Assembly: GCF_021129195.1 (NCBI RefSeq)
Contig: NZ_JAJOHW010000132.1
Span: 1-41,406 of the forward strand
DNA: 41,406 bases
Direction of reading: 5' to 3'
DNA from: Chromobacterium aquaticum
GTDB lineage: Bacteria > Pseudomonadota > Gammaproteobacteria > Burkholderiales > Chromobacteriaceae
Below the pieces are notes generated by a model. The model had not been told where the DNA came from. It made no database searches and was given only the letters and a program-made list of their open reading frames with translations. Position 1 is the stretch's first letter. Each line of letters starts with the position of its first letter. Positions 25,136 to 34,127 of the stretch are shown in pieces. A program made the translations under genes and the position numbers.

Positions 25136-25777
25136 TTACTGGATTTCGTCCAGCGCGGCGGCCAGATGGGATTCGTCGGCCCATTGGTCCACGCGCCAGT
25201 GTCCATCGCAATAGCTCAGCCAGTTCAAGGCCGCGTTGGGGATGGGGAAGTCGCGGGCTTCGGACATCGGCTTGCCGGTGGCCAGCCGATACATCATTTC
25301 CAGCACGCCGCCGTGGGTGACCACCAGCAGGGTCTGGCCCAGGTGGCGGCGAGCGATGTCGGTGAAGCCGTCGCCGATGCGGCGCATGAAGACATTGAGG
25401 CTTTCCCCGCCCTTGAGGTCGTAGTCCGGATCGCGGGATTTGAGTTGCAGATAGTCGTCGCGGATGCTCTGTTCCGCCTCGGCATAGGTTAGGCCCTGGA
25501 ACACGCCCATGTGGCGCTCGCGCAGCGCGGCGCTGTAGGTGGGCGCCAGGCCCAGGCCGGCTTGCAGCGGCGCGGCGGTTTGGCGGGTGCGGGTTAGGTC
25601 GCTGACGTAGAGCGCGTCGAAGGCGTAACGCCCCGGCCATAGCGCGCGGCCCAGGCTGGCCGCCTGTTCCTGGCCGGTGGGGTTGAGGGGGATGTCGGTG
25701 TGGCCTTGCAATCGATATTCGCGGTTCCAGTCGGTTTCGCCATGGCGGACGATGCAAAAACGGGTGGTGTGCTGCAT
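25136..25777 (-). CDS. Histidine phosphatase family protein (phosphoglycerate mutase-like)
   Basis: A 213-residue member of the histidine phosphatase superfamily. The phosphorylated His lies in [11 protein letters not shown] (about residues 8-18), the second basic cluster in [13 protein letters not shown], the acidic residue in [12 protein letters not shown], and the second catalytic His in [10 protein letters not shown]. This layout fits GpmB/CobC-like cofactor-independent phosphatases. The substrate cannot be assigned. It is 70 bp upstream of msrB on the same strand and may share its transcript. Confidence 0.85.
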   Translation of the reverse strand: MQHTTRFCIVRHGETDWNREYRLQGHTDIPLNPTGQEQAASLGRALWPGRYAFDALYVSDLTRTRQTAAPLQAGLGLAPTYSAALRERHMGVFQGLTYAEAEQSIRDDYLQLKSRDPDYDLKGGESLNVFMRRIGDGFTDIARRHLGQTLLVVTHGGVLEMMYRLATGKPMSEARDFPIPNAALNWLSYCDGHWRVDQWADESHLAAALDEIQ

Positions 25778-25824
25778 TCCTGTCTTTCTGTTTTTTTAAC
25801 TGCCGAAAATACGGCGGGGCGGAG

Positions 25825-27192
25825 TTAAAGTATGCCCACGCCGGAAATGTCGCGCGCCAGGTTGGCGGCGTAGTTGTCGGTCATGCCGCCGACGAAGTCC
25901 AATACTTTCATATAGGCCTGATACAGGCTGTCGTCACCGCGGATATGCTGTTCCAGCAAGCCCATGGCCAGGTGCTCGCGCGGGCTCAGGCGCTCGGCGC
26001 CCTTGCTGATGTAAGCGTGGGCGGCGGGGATCAGCGCGTCCAGGATGCCGGCCATGCACGGGTAGGAGGCGAGTTCGGTCACCAGCTTGGTGCGGTGGCG
26101 GTAGACGCGGGTGCTGGCCAGTTCCTTGGCGTGGATCAGCGCGTCCTGCACCTGCGAGCCGCATAGATTGATCAAGTCCTTGGCCGGGAATTCGCCGCGC
26201 AGCAGGCTGTCGTGGTGCAGCATGAATTTCTCCGCCACTTCGCTGACGCAGCGGCCGATGGCGATGCCGCGCAGGGTGCCGCATTTCTGCCGCACATCCT
26301 GCATGTCCCAGATGCGTTCGTATTCGGTGAAGCCGGAGAACAGGGTTTCGAATTCCTTGAAGTCCAGGATGCCGATCTCCACCGCGTCTTCCAGATCCAG
26401 GATGGCGTAGCAGATGTCGTCGGCGGCTTCCATCAGGTAGGACAGCGGGTGGCGGCTCCATTGCATCACGCCCTTGGGCAGCAGGCCCAGCTCCGCGGCC
26501 ACGCGTTGGAAATAGGGCAGCTCGGTGCGGTAGATATTGAATTTGTCGCGCGCCTGGGCGGCTTCGGCGTCCGATGTCCACGGGTATTTGATCAGCGCGC
26601 CCAGCGCGGCGGCGGTGAGGCGCATGCCGCCTTCGCCGGTGTACATCTCCAGCGTGGCCAGCATGCGCAGGCCGTGGGCGTTGCCTTCGTAGGTCTGTAC
26701 ATCGCGGATTTCCTCCGGCGCCAAGCCGTGCAGCCAGTGCGCGTTGCGCTCGGCGCGGAACCAGTCGCGCAGCGCGTATTCGCCGGTGTGGCCGAAGGGC
26801 GGATTGCCGATGTCGTGAGCCAGGCAGGCCACTTGCACCACGGCGCCGATGTCGTGCGGGGTATAGTTGTCCGGCAGCAAGTGGGCATGTTGCATCATCA
26901 TGCCGACGCGGTTGCCCAGACTGCGGCCCACGCTGGCCACTTCCACGCTGTGGGTCAGGCGGTTGTGGGTGTGATCGTGGCGCGCCAGCGGGTGGACCTG
27001 GGTCTTGCGTCCCAGCCGGCGGAAGGCGCTGGAGAACACCACGCGGTCGTGGTCGATGTGGAAATCGGTGCGCAGTCCGGGGCTGCCTTCCTCGGTGGCC
27101 GGGGTGCGGGTCTCCTTGACTTGGCCCTGGATGACCTTGAAGCGTTTGGTGGAGAGGAGTCGTTCCCAATTCATGCGTGCGGTGGAAGTCAT
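25825..27192 (-). CDS. dgt: Deoxyguanosinetriphosphate triphosphohydrolase
   Basis: A 455-residue HD-domain dNTPase that converts dGTP to deoxyguanosine and triphosphate. Metal-binding and active-site motifs are HNRLTHSVEVASVGRSLG near residue 75 and LAHDIGNPPFGHTGE near residue 120, followed by HPLSYLMEAADDICYAILDLED. The start at 27192 (MTSTARMNWERLL) is the likely one; an ATG six codons later is possible and neither has a strong ribosome-binding site. Upstream in-frame sequence to 27246 lacks family similarity. The gene is 47 bp upstream of the phosphatase gene and may form an operon with it and msrB. Confidence 0.92.
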   Translation of the reverse strand: MTSTARMNWERLLSTKRFKVIQGQVKETRTPATEEGSPGLRTDFHIDHDRVVFSSAFRRLGRKTQVHPLARHDHTHNRLTHSVEVASVGRSLGNRVGMMMQHAHLLPDNYTPHDIGAVVQVACLAHDIGNPPFGHTGEYALRDWFRAERNAHWLHGLAPEEIRDVQTYEGNAHGLRMLATLEMYTGEGGMRLTAAALGALIKYPWTSDAEAAQARDKFNIYRTELPYFQRVAAELGLLPKGVMQWSRHPLSYLMEAADDICYAILDLEDAVEIGILDFKEFETLFSGFTEYERIWDMQDVRQKCGTLRGIAIGRCVSEVAEKFMLHHDSLLRGEFPAKDLINLCGSQVQDALIHAKELASTRVYRHRTKLVTELASYPCMAGILDALIPAAHAYISKGAERLSPREHLAMGLLEQHIRGDDSLYQAYMKVLDFVGGMTDNYAANLARDISGVGIL

Positions 27193-27238
27193 GGCGTGGC
27201 CCGTGATGCTAGTGCTTTGATGATATGGGCGCGGCGCA

Positions 27239-27269
27239 CAAAACAAAAGAGCCAGCGCAAGGCTGGCTC
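27239..27269 (-). terminator. Terminator after the glycine-zipper lipoprotein
   Basis: The stem GAGCCAGC / GCTGGCTC (27249-27269) is followed on the minus strand by TTTTGTTTTG. It separates the lipoprotein gene from dgt. Confidence 0.75.
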
Positions 27270-27288
27270 GGTGAAATCAGACTGGGTT

Positions 27289-27516
27289 TCAGCGTTTGCC
27301 GGTCTGGTGGCCGATCACGCCGCCTACTGCGGCGCCGCCCACGGTGCCGATGGCGTCGCCGCTGGTGAGCACGGAGCCGAGCACGGCGCCGGCGGCCGCG
27401 CCGATGGCGGTGTTTTGCTGACGCTTGGACATATTGGCGCAGCCGGACAACAGGCTGACGGCGAGCAGGCTGGCGGCAATCGCTTTAAAGGCGGGCTTGC
27501 TGGTAATCGATGTCAT
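27289..27516 (-). CDS. Glycine-zipper outer-membrane lipoprotein (OsmB/17-kDa antigen-like)
   Basis: A 75-residue lipoprotein. The signal peptide ends in the lipobox LLSGC (lipidated Cys near residue 26). The mature part has a glycine zipper, AIGAAAGAVLGSVLTSGDAI and then GGAAVGGVIGHQTG, which forms a two-helix membrane hairpin in OsmB and SlyB-like proteins. The start at 27516 is supported by GGAGA upstream and by the signal-peptide position. Such proteins support envelope stability under stress. Confidence 0.85.
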   Translation of the reverse strand: MTSITSKPAFKAIAASLLAVSLLSGCANMSKRQQNTAIGAAAGAVLGSVLTSGDAIGTVGGAAVGGVIGHQTGKR

Positions 27517-27732
27517 GAGAGTCTCCAAAAACATAAAGTAGGTCTTGTGCTGTTTGAGACGCCGGGAATGCCATCTGGTTCCTTTTTTTGCGCGCCATTT
27601 CGTAACCATACGTACATCATTCCATATGCTGTATTGATGTTTTTCCGCGGGGAAGAAAGTTTAAGTAAACCATTTTGTTTACTTATTGCCGGGGCCGGTT
27701 TAGCATGGGCCATCGTTCAATTGGTATGCGTC

Positions 27733-28953
27733 ATGAATGTCTCCCATCCAAAACTGATTCTGCTGACAGTCTGTCTGGTGGCGCTGATGAGCACGGCCGG
27801 CGTGGCCATGCCTTATCCCATTCTAGCGCCCATCTTCGTGGATTCCGCGCCGGACGGTTTCAACCATTTCCTGGGCCTGCCGCCCAAGCTGCTGCTGGGC
27901 CTGGCGTTGGCGGCCAACCCGCTGGGCATCTTGTTGGGCAGCACCTTGATCGGCGCCTTGTCGGACCGGCTGGGACGGCGTCGGGTGCTGACCGGCACCT
28001 TGCTGCTGACCTTCGCCGGCTATCTGCTGACGGCGTATGCGCTGTGGAGCCGCTGGTATTTGCTGTTCGTGATGGCGCGCTTCGTCACCGGGCTGACCGA
28101 GGGCAATGTGGCGGTGGCACGGGCCATTGTCGCGGATCTGCATCCGCAGCTTGATCGCGCGCGTTCCTTCGCCATCCTCAATGCGGTGCTGTACACCGGC
28201 TGGCTGGTGGGGCCGCTGATCGGCGGACTGACTTTGCCGCTGGGCGAGGCGGTGCCCTTCCTGCTGGCGGCCGGCGCGATGTTGCTGTGCCTGCTGGTGT
28301 TGCTGGCCTTCCTGCCGGAAACCGGCGAGCGCATGCATCAGGACCAGTCCTTGCTGCAGGTGATGCGCGGCCAGCACTCCTTCCGGCTCTTGGCGGCGGA
28401 CCCGCTGCTGGCGCGCTTGTTCTGGATGCAGCTGGCGTTCGCCATCGGGGTCAACGCGTTTTACGAGTTCTACCCCTTGTGGCTGGTGGAGTACGCGCGG
28501 CTGGACAGTCGCGGCATCGCGCTGGTGACCGCGGCGATGTGCGTGCTGATGACCTCGGCCAGCGCCTTGCTGGGCAAGCTTGGGCATCAGCGGGCGCCAT
28601 TGGAGCTGGCGCGGCTCAATGCCGGCTGGGTGGCGCTGGGCTTGTTGGCGCTGAGCCTGCTGGCGGAGCTGCCGTGGACCGGCGTCGGCCTGATCGTGGC
28701 GCTGGGCGTGCCGCTGGCGATTTACAACGCCATCCTGCCCAGCTGGTGCTCCGAGCGTTTCGCCAGCCTGGGGCAGGGCAGCGTGATGGGTTTGCTGACC
28801 ACGATTTTCTGCGTGGCCAATGTGCTGGTGGCCTTGCTGGGCAGCGTGCTGACCATTCTGGATACCCGCCTGGTGCTGGTCCTGGGCGCGCTGACTTGCG
28901 CGGTGGCCGCCGTCAGTTTGCAGGGGGTGATACGTGATGCGGCGCAGGCATGA
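27733..28953 (+). CDS. MFS transporter
   Basis: A 406-residue major facilitator with about 12 membrane segments. The loop 2-3 signature is GALSDRLGRRRVLTG near residue 80, and VARFVTGLTEGNVAVARAIV matches the motif of drug/proton antiporters and related exporters. The open frame extends far upstream into dgt antisense sequence, but the ATG at 27733 gives the expected short N-terminus before helix 1. The stop overlaps or nearly overlaps the following regulator gene, so the two are probably co-transcribed. The substrate is unknown; an efflux role is plausible. Confidence 0.85.
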   Translation: MNVSHPKLILLTVCLVALMSTAGVAMPYPILAPIFVDSAPDGFNHFLGLPPKLLLGLALAANPLGILLGSTLIGALSDRLGRRRVLTGTLLLTFAGYLLTAYALWSRWYLLFVMARFVTGLTEGNVAVARAIVADLHPQLDRARSFAILNAVLYTGWLVGPLIGGLTLPLGEAVPFLLAAGAMLLCLLVLLAFLPETGERMHQDQSLLQVMRGQHSFRLLAADPLLARLFWMQLAFAIGVNAFYEFYPLWLVEYARLDSRGIALVTAAMCVLMTSASALLGKLGHQRAPLELARLNAGWVALGLLALSLLAELPWTGVGLIVALGVPLAIYNAILPSWCSERFASLGQGSVMGLLTTIFCVANVLVALLGSVLTILDTRLVLVLGALTCAVAAVSLQGVIRDAAQA

Positions 28954-28964
28954 CGGGAGCGGGC

Positions 28965-29591
28965 ATGAATAGCGCGGATCGGGCGCTGTATCTGCTGAAA
29001 ACGCGCGGAGCGCTGACGGCGCAGGCGCTGGCGGCGGAGCTGGGGCTGACCAGCATGGGCGCGCGCAAGCAGTTGCAGGCCTTGGAGGAGAAGGGGCTGG
29101 CGGAGACGGAAACCCAGGCCCAGGGCGTGGGCAGGCCGGTTCAGCTCTGGCGTTTGAGCGAGCGCGGTCATGGCCGCTTTCCCGACCGTCACTCGGACTT
29201 GACGCTGCAATTGCTGGAGCAGGTGCGGGCGGTGTTCGGCGAGGCCGGGCTGGAGCGTCTGATCCAGCGCCGCGAGGAGCAGTCGGAAGCGGATTACCTT
29301 CGGGCGATGTCCGGCGCGGAGGGTCTGCCGCAGCGGCTGGACGCGCTGGCGCGGATACGCAGCCAGGAAGGCTATATGGCGGAATTGCAGCCGGACGGCG
29401 CCGGCTGGCTGCTATTGGAGAATCATTGTCCGATCTGCGCGGCGGCGCGGCAGTGCCAGGGTTTGTGCCGCTCGGAGCTGGCGCTGTTTGAGCGTGTGCT
29501 GGGGCCGGCGGCGGCGGTGGAGCGCGTCGAGCACGCGCTGGCCGACGGCGGGCGGCGCTGCGTGTATCGCATCGTGCCATTGCCGGACTGA
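28965..29591 (+). CDS. Winged-helix regulator with Cys cluster (SufR/ArsR-like)
   Basis: A 208-residue regulator. Residues 5-75 form a winged helix (LLKTRGALTAQALAAELGLT, then ARKQLQALEEKGLAE). The C-terminal half contains NHCPICAAARQCQGLCRSEL, four Cys arranged as in SufR-type regulators that bind an iron-sulfur cluster. GGGAG lies 5 nt before the ATG at 28965; an ATG at 28950, overlapping the MFS stop, is an alternative. Coupling to the MFS gene suggests it senses redox state or iron and controls the transporter. Confidence 0.8.
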   Translation: MNSADRALYLLKTRGALTAQALAAELGLTSMGARKQLQALEEKGLAETETQAQGVGRPVQLWRLSERGHGRFPDRHSDLTLQLLEQVRAVFGEAGLERLIQRREEQSEADYLRAMSGAEGLPQRLDALARIRSQEGYMAELQPDGAGWLLLENHCPICAAARQCQGLCRSELALFERVLGPAAAVERVEHALADGGRRCVYRIVPLPD

Positions 29592-29785
29592 ACCGGCGCG
29601 CTTGCCGTTTGAATTCATGGGCTTGCGTGGCCTGATTGTATTTCGCAATACAGATTTACCCGGATGGTTTTATCAGGTACATTCCGGCGTTTTTCCACGT
29701 GGTTGGCGCTTGCCCGACGCTGGGCGGCGCCATGTCTATACTGCTGCTCTCCCGTCCTGCGGCAAGGCCCTTGCTCAGGACCCTC

Positions 29786-30361
29786 ATGCACTTCACCATT
29801 TTCGACACGCCTGTGATCCGGCCCTTGTTCCGCTGGCTATCCATCGTGCTGCTCAAATTGAGCGGCTGGAAGCTACGGGGGGAATTCCCCAAGCTGGACA
29901 AATACGTGCTGATCGGCGCGCCGCATACCAGCAACTGGGATTTCCCGCTGACGCTGGCCTTGTGCTTCGCCTCGCGGGCCAAGATTTACTGGATGGGCAA
30001 GCACACGCTGTTCGCCGGCCCGATGGGCCCGCTGATGCGCTGGCTGGGCGGCATTCCGGTCAAGCGGCATCAGAACAACTCCCTGGTGCAGCAGATGGTG
30101 GAGGTGTACCAGCGTTCCAGCCGCCTGGTGGTGGCGATTCCGCCCGAGGGCACCCGCAAGGCGGTGGACGAGTGGAAAACCGGCTTTTATCACATCGCCT
30201 GCGGCGCTGGCGTGCCGGTGGCGCTGGCCTATCTGGATTACAGTCGCAAGGAGGCGGGCTTTGGCCCGATGTTCCAGCCCAGCGGCGATATCGATGCCGA
30301 TATGCCGCGCATCCGCGCGTTCTATAGCGACAAGATAGGCAAGCACCCGCGCCGAGGCTGA
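29786..30361 (+). CDS. 1-acyl-glycerol-3-phosphate acyltransferase family protein
   Basis: A 191-residue PlsC-domain protein. The catalytic HX4D motif is APHTSNWDFPL (about residues 48-58), and the glycerophosphate-binding motif is IPPEGTRK near residue 120. An N-terminal hydrophobic helix (RWLSIVLLKLSGW) anchors it at the inner membrane. The frame is open to 29636, but the ATG at 29786 begins the family-like sequence MHFTIFDTPVIRPLFR. It probably acylates lysophospholipid. The 194-bp gap before it holds no gene that I can recognise. Confidence 0.82.
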   Translation: MHFTIFDTPVIRPLFRWLSIVLLKLSGWKLRGEFPKLDKYVLIGAPHTSNWDFPLTLALCFASRAKIYWMGKHTLFAGPMGPLMRWLGGIPVKRHQNNSLVQQMVEVYQRSSRLVVAIPPEGTRKAVDEWKTGFYHIACGAGVPVALAYLDYSRKEAGFGPMFQPSGDIDADMPRIRAFYSDKIGKHPRRG

Positions 30362-30371
30362 GTCCGGCGCT

Positions 30372-31106
30372 TCACGGAGCCGCCGCCTGGGCGGCGGCGC
30401 TGACCGGCAGGAATTGCAGGAAGGGGCCGGCGATCAGCGATTGGCCGAAATCGATGGCGCTGCGGCGCAGTTTCTCGTCGCTCAGTTCCGCCAGCAGGTC
30501 CAGCCTGGCCATCATCTTGCCGAACTCGCGCTCGAAGGACAGATTGCGCACGCTGCCGATTTCATTGGACAGCAGCACCGGGGCGCCGCTGATTTGGCGG
30601 TTGTTCAGCATCCAGGCGGCCACTTCCAGATTGTGCGAGGCGTTGGCCAGTTGCTGCGCGTCCAGCCCGTGCACCAGGAATAGCTCGGTGCGGCCGCCGT
30701 AGGCGTCCACCAGCATCGAGCCTATGCCGTAGATCAGCGCGCCGGCGCGGTCGCCGCCGAAGCCGGGATCGAAGGCGGTGCTCATCGCGGCGATGGAGCG
30801 CTGTCCGCGCAGCGCCGGCAGCGGCGTGTTGTTGCGGATGGCGGCCATGACCTGGCGCAGCGCCGACGGGTAGTCGGCGGCGCCGGCCTTGCGCCATTCC
30901 TTGGGATTGCGCTTGTACAGTTTTTCCAGCAGGGTTTGCAGGCTGGCCAGATTGTCGCGCATGGCCAGGTTGGCCATGCGGTTGGCGCTGCTTTGCCCCA
31001 GTTCGTTGCCGCGGAAATCATCGCCGGCGACGGGTTTCTGCACCGGGGTGTAAGCGCAGGCGCTCAACAATAGCGCGGCGAGCGGCAGCAGGGGCCTGAG
31101 CGACAT
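30372..31106 (-). CDS. Predicted lipoprotein
   Basis: A 244-residue protein with a lipoprotein signal (LLPLAALLLSACAYTP; lipidated Cys near residue 17). The mature part is helical, has a segment EKLYKRNPKEWRKAG and a glycine-rich FDPGFGGDRAGALIYGIGSM, and lacks an enzyme motif I can name. It resembles uncharacterised betaproteobacterial envelope lipoproteins. It converges with the acyltransferase gene (10 bp apart). The start at 31106 is fixed by the signal peptide. Confidence 0.7.
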   Translation of the reverse strand: MSLRPLLPLAALLLSACAYTPVQKPVAGDDFRGNELGQSSANRMANLAMRDNLASLQTLLEKLYKRNPKEWRKAGAADYPSALRQVMAAIRNNTPLPALRGQRSIAAMSTAFDPGFGGDRAGALIYGIGSMLVDAYGGRTELFLVHGLDAQQLANASHNLEVAAWMLNNRQISGAPVLLSNEIGSVRNLSFEREFGKMMARLDLLAELSDEKLRRSAIDFGQSLIAGPFLQFLPVSAAAQAAAP

Positions 31107-31187
31107 GGGCGGCTGAACTCCAAGGGTTGGATGCCCGTTGGTGTACCATGCGCGCGGCGCGCTTGGCAATGCGCGGCGAGTTTGTGC

Positions 31188-31748
31188 TTACGGTGTCTTG
31201 TTCGCGAACAGCGCTTTCCAGCCGTCCAGGCCCAGCTGTTGCAGAGTCTCGATATTCTTTTCGTAAATCGCTTCCGCCTGCGGGAAGGCCTCCACCGCGC
31301 GGCCGATGCTGGCTTCGCGCAGCAGGTGCAGCGTGGGGTAGGGCGCGCGGTTGGTGTAGTTCTCGATATCGTTGACGCCGCTGCCCTCGAACTGGAACTT
31401 GGGGTGGAAGCTGGCCACTTGCAGTTCGCCGTCCAGTCCCATGTCCTCGACGATGGCGTCGGCGATATCGAGGAAGTCGTTGAAATCCAGGAAGCGTTGC
31501 AGCGCGCGCGGGTGGATCAGCAAGGTGGTGTCGATTTCGCTCGGATCGGTGTCGGCCAGCAATTGCAGTTCGGTGGCCAGTTCTTGCGCCAGTTGGTCCG
31601 GCCGGCTGGCGTCGCTGACCACGTAGCGCACTTGCTGCTTCACGTAGACGCTTTTGGCGAATGGACACAGATTCAGTCCGATCACCGCTTTTTCCAGCCA
31701 TTCCTTGGTGGTGGCGATGATGGCTTCGTGGTCGTCGAGGGCGGGCAT
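31188..31748 (-). CDS. DUF1415 family protein
   Basis: A 186-residue protein starting MPALDDHEAIIATTKEWLEK. Family features are LNLCPFAKSVYVKQQVRYVV near residue 25, HPRALQRFLDFNDFLD, and FHPKFQFEG followed by NRAPYPTLHLLRE. No biochemical role is established for this family. GGAGTC lies upstream of the ATG. It is a single gene between the cold-shock gene terminator and the lipoprotein gene. Confidence 0.85.
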   Translation of the reverse strand: MPALDDHEAIIATTKEWLEKAVIGLNLCPFAKSVYVKQQVRYVVSDASRPDQLAQELATELQLLADTDPSEIDTTLLIHPRALQRFLDFNDFLDIADAIVEDMGLDGELQVASFHPKFQFEGSGVNDIENYTNRAPYPTLHLLREASIGRAVEAFPQAEAIYEKNIETLQQLGLDGWKALFANKTP

Positions 31749-31779
31749 GGGGAGTCCTTGCGTTGGGGCGTGAATGCAA

Positions 31780-31804
31780 AAAACCCGGCGCGAGGCCGGG
31801 TTTT
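31780..31804 (-). terminator. Terminator after the cold-shock gene
   Basis: AAAACCCGGC / GCCGGGTTTT with a 5-nt loop. The stem is flanked by A and T runs and can work in both directions. It lies 25 bp past the cold-shock gene stop. Confidence 0.85.
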
Positions 31805-31829
31805 CATCAAGCTGTACTAATCGCGAGGA

Positions 31830-32033
31830 TTAGATGGGCTGGATGTTGGAGGCTTGTTTGCCTTTCGGGCCGTCTACGACGTCAAAGCTAACGCGCTGGT
31901 TTTCGGCCAGGGTGCGGAAGCCTTTGGCATTGATCTGGGAGAAGTGAGCGAACACGTCGTCGCCGCCTTCATCCGGGGTGATAAAGCCAAAACCTTTGGA
32001 GTCGTTGAACCACTTAACGGTACCGGTTGCCAT
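31830..32033 (-). CDS. Cold-shock protein (CspA family)
   Basis: A 67-residue OB-fold protein with both RNA-binding motifs: KGFGFITP (RNP1, residues 13-20) and DVFAHFS (RNP2, 26-32). Length and sequence are standard for the family. These proteins melt structured mRNA. The 239 bp between it and the next gene contain no gene and probably hold the promoter and a long 5' leader, as in other csp genes. Confidence 0.95.
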   Translation of the reverse strand: MATGTVKWFNDSKGFGFITPDEGGDDVFAHFSQINAKGFRTLAENQRVSFDVVDGPKGKQASNIQPI

Positions 32034-32272
32034 TTTGTTTATTCCTCAAAACGAGCAGTTGAAATAAAAGGCACGAAGTTCAAGGGAAATGGCGACTGAG
32101 GTACGGACTTAATGCCACTACGACAACAACACATCCACAACTTGAGCATCCTGCGGCAGGAATAGTGCCTATAGTTCCGGGACATGGCAAGCGTTTTCTG
32201 CATGGCTGTCAGGGTTTTTCTGCTGTTTTTTCAGAAGCCCTGGCCTTTGTGCCGGTTTTTGCGGCAAGACGC

Positions 32273-32872
32273 TCAGGCGCCGAAATAACCGGCCTGCTCC
32301 GCGCGCTCCAATTCCGCGCGCAGCCAGCTCGCGGCCAGCGGACAGCCGTCCTCCACTTTTCCAACCGCCATCGCCAGCACCTGTTCTTTGCTGACGCCGT
32401 TCTCGCGCCAGCTTTGGCCGCCGGATCGCAGGTTCAGCAGGATGGGCATCAGCCGGTCTATCGCGCGGGCGAAACGCGCTTCCGGACTCTTGCGCGCTTC
32501 GAATTCCTGCCACAGCGCCAGCAGTTGCCCGGACATGGGCTGGGGCAGCAGGCCCAGGATGCGGCGCATCGCCGCCAGCTCCTCGGCTTCGCGCTCGGCG
32601 GCGCCGCCTGCGGCGTAGACCAGGGTGTCGCCGGTATCGATTTCCCCCAGGTCATGAATTAACAACATGCGCACCACCTTGTCGATGTCCACCGGCTCGG
32701 CGGCGAAGTCGCGCAGATTGAGCGCGAACAAGGCGATCTGCCAGCTGTGCTCCGCGGAGTTTTCGTAGCGGTCGGCGTGGGCGGTCTTGGTTTTGCGCAG
32801 CACGGTCTTGAGCTTGTCCACTTCGATGATGAAGGCGATATGCTGTTGCAGCGTGTCCATTGAGTTTGGCAT
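32273..32872 (-). CDS. HD-domain hydrolase (YfbR/5'-deoxynucleotidase-like)
   Basis: A 199-residue HD-fold phosphohydrolase. Metal ligands are in NSAEHSWQIALF near residue 36 and LLIHDLGEIDTGDT near residue 75. The layout matches the HDDC2/YfbR group, which removes phosphate from deoxynucleoside monophosphates. The start is uncertain: ATGs at 32872 and 32860 both lack a clear ribosome-binding site. Upstream in-frame sequence to 33358 is antisense to the HPt/HD-GYP gene and is rejected. Confidence 0.82.
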   Translation of the reverse strand: MPNSMDTLQQHIAFIIEVDKLKTVLRKTKTAHADRYENSAEHSWQIALFALNLRDFAAEPVDIDKVVRMLLIHDLGEIDTGDTLVYAAGGAAEREAEELAAMRRILGLLPQPMSGQLLALWQEFEARKSPEARFARAIDRLMPILLNLRSGGQSWRENGVSKEQVLAMAVGKVEDGCPLAASWLRAELERAEQAGYFGA

Positions 32873-33013
32873 GGGGATGGGGAAAGAGAGGCTTGGCGAG
32901 GCGCCGGGGCGCAAATTATGCGCGGCGGACGGCGCTTTGAGAAGGGTGTCGTCGCACGCTTTGCCGCATGCTGCATATACTGGGAATGACGGCGGTTGAA
33001 AACGGGGGGAGGC

Positions 33014-34120
33014 ATGGGCAAGCAGGAGCTGTCGTTGGAAATCGTGGAACCGGAAGCGTTCCATGACTTTATGGAAGTGATGAGCGATTACGCGCCGCAG
33101 GTCGAGCACCTGGTGTGCCAGCTGGGCTTCGGCGATACCGATGCCGCTCAGATCGATCAGCTGTTCCGTCTGCTGCATAGCATCAAGGGCGATGCCAGCA
33201 TGTGCCAGGTGCGCTTCGTGGTGCCTTTCGTGCATGCGCTGGAGAGCTTGCTGGAGCGCTTGCGCAGCGGCGAGGTGGCTTATGAAGATTCGATAGGCGA
33301 TGTGATGCTGCTGGTGATGGACCGGCTGGGCTTGGCGCTGGAGGCGTTGGAAAACCACGAGTTGCTGGATGATCTGCAGCTGCCCTTGCTATTGCACGCG
33401 CTGAACGGCACGGTCGAGTCCCCGGTTGGCGAATTGTTGCAGCATTGCCGCCAACTGGTGGAGCAGATCACCGGCATACCCTTGCACGCGATGGCGCCGG
33501 AAGCGCCGGTGGACGCCGCCTTGCTGGCCAGCCGCGGCGATTTGGCCTTTTTCCGGCTGCTGGCGGTGCAGTTCGAACAGCGCTTGCCGCAGTTCCTGGG
33601 CCGTACCGAACGCAATCTGGCGCTGGCGCTGGAGGCCAGCCGCCAGGCGCCGGGGGTGGTGGACGATGACCAATTGGAAGCCGCCGTTTATATGCACGAC
33701 ATCGGCATGATGCTGCTGCCGGAGTCGTTTTGGCTCAAGAACGGGCGGATGAGCGAGCTGGAGCGTCGCCAGATGGCGGAGCATCCAGGTTGGGCGGCCG
33801 GGCTGCTGGAGCGGATGCCGGCCTGGGCCGGCGCGGCGCGCATGGTGGCCCAGCATCATGAAATGCCGGACGGCCGCGGCTATCCGCTGGGCCTGCGCGG
33901 CGCCGAAATCTGCGACGGCGCGCGCATCCTGGCGCTAGTGGACGCGTTCGAGGCGGTGACCTTGAAGCACGCCCACCGTGGTTTGCGCCATTCGATGATG
34001 CGCGCCATCGCCGAGATCAACGCCTCCGAGCGGCAGTTCGACCCGCTGTGGCTGGCGCGTTTCAACCAGGTGATCCGCCTGCGGCTGGCGGCGTGCGCCA
34101 GGCGGCCGGCGGGAGGATGA
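33014..34120 (+). CDS. HPt plus HD-GYP domain signalling protein
   Basis: A 368-residue protein with an N-terminal histidine phosphotransfer domain (FRLLHSIKGDASM, phospho-His near residue 55) and a C-terminal HD-GYP-type domain: AVYMHDIGMMLLP, then HPGWAAGLLERMP, then HHEMPDGRGYPLGLRG. HD-GYP proteins degrade cyclic di-GMP. The HD and HHE/GYP motifs are kept, but HDIGK is HDIGM, so activity is not certain. A run of G with GGAGG precedes the ATG at 33014. It probably couples a phosphorelay to c-di-GMP turnover. Confidence 0.82.
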   Translation: MGKQELSLEIVEPEAFHDFMEVMSDYAPQVEHLVCQLGFGDTDAAQIDQLFRLLHSIKGDASMCQVRFVVPFVHALESLLERLRSGEVAYEDSIGDVMLLVMDRLGLALEALENHELLDDLQLPLLLHALNGTVESPVGELLQHCRQLVEQITGIPLHAMAPEAPVDAALLASRGDLAFFRLLAVQFEQRLPQFLGRTERNLALALEASRQAPGVVDDDQLEAAVYMHDIGMMLLPESFWLKNGRMSELERRQMAEHPGWAAGLLERMPAWAGAARMVAQHHEMPDGRGYPLGLRGAEICDGARILALVDAFEAVTLKHAHRGLRHSMMRAIAEINASERQFDPLWLARFNQVIRLRLAACARRPAGG

Positions 34121-34127
34121 GCCGGTG

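Noticed and set aside
26212-27732. Long plus-strand open frame leading into the MFS gene (913 codons in total)
   Set aside because: The upstream part is antisense to dgt and the lipoprotein gene and shows no protein-like family features; only the part from 27733 is a transporter.
27823-29580. 585-codon minus-strand frame
   Set aside because: It is antisense to the MFS and SufR-like genes and has a Pro/Arg/Gln-rich composition typical of GC-rich shadow frames.
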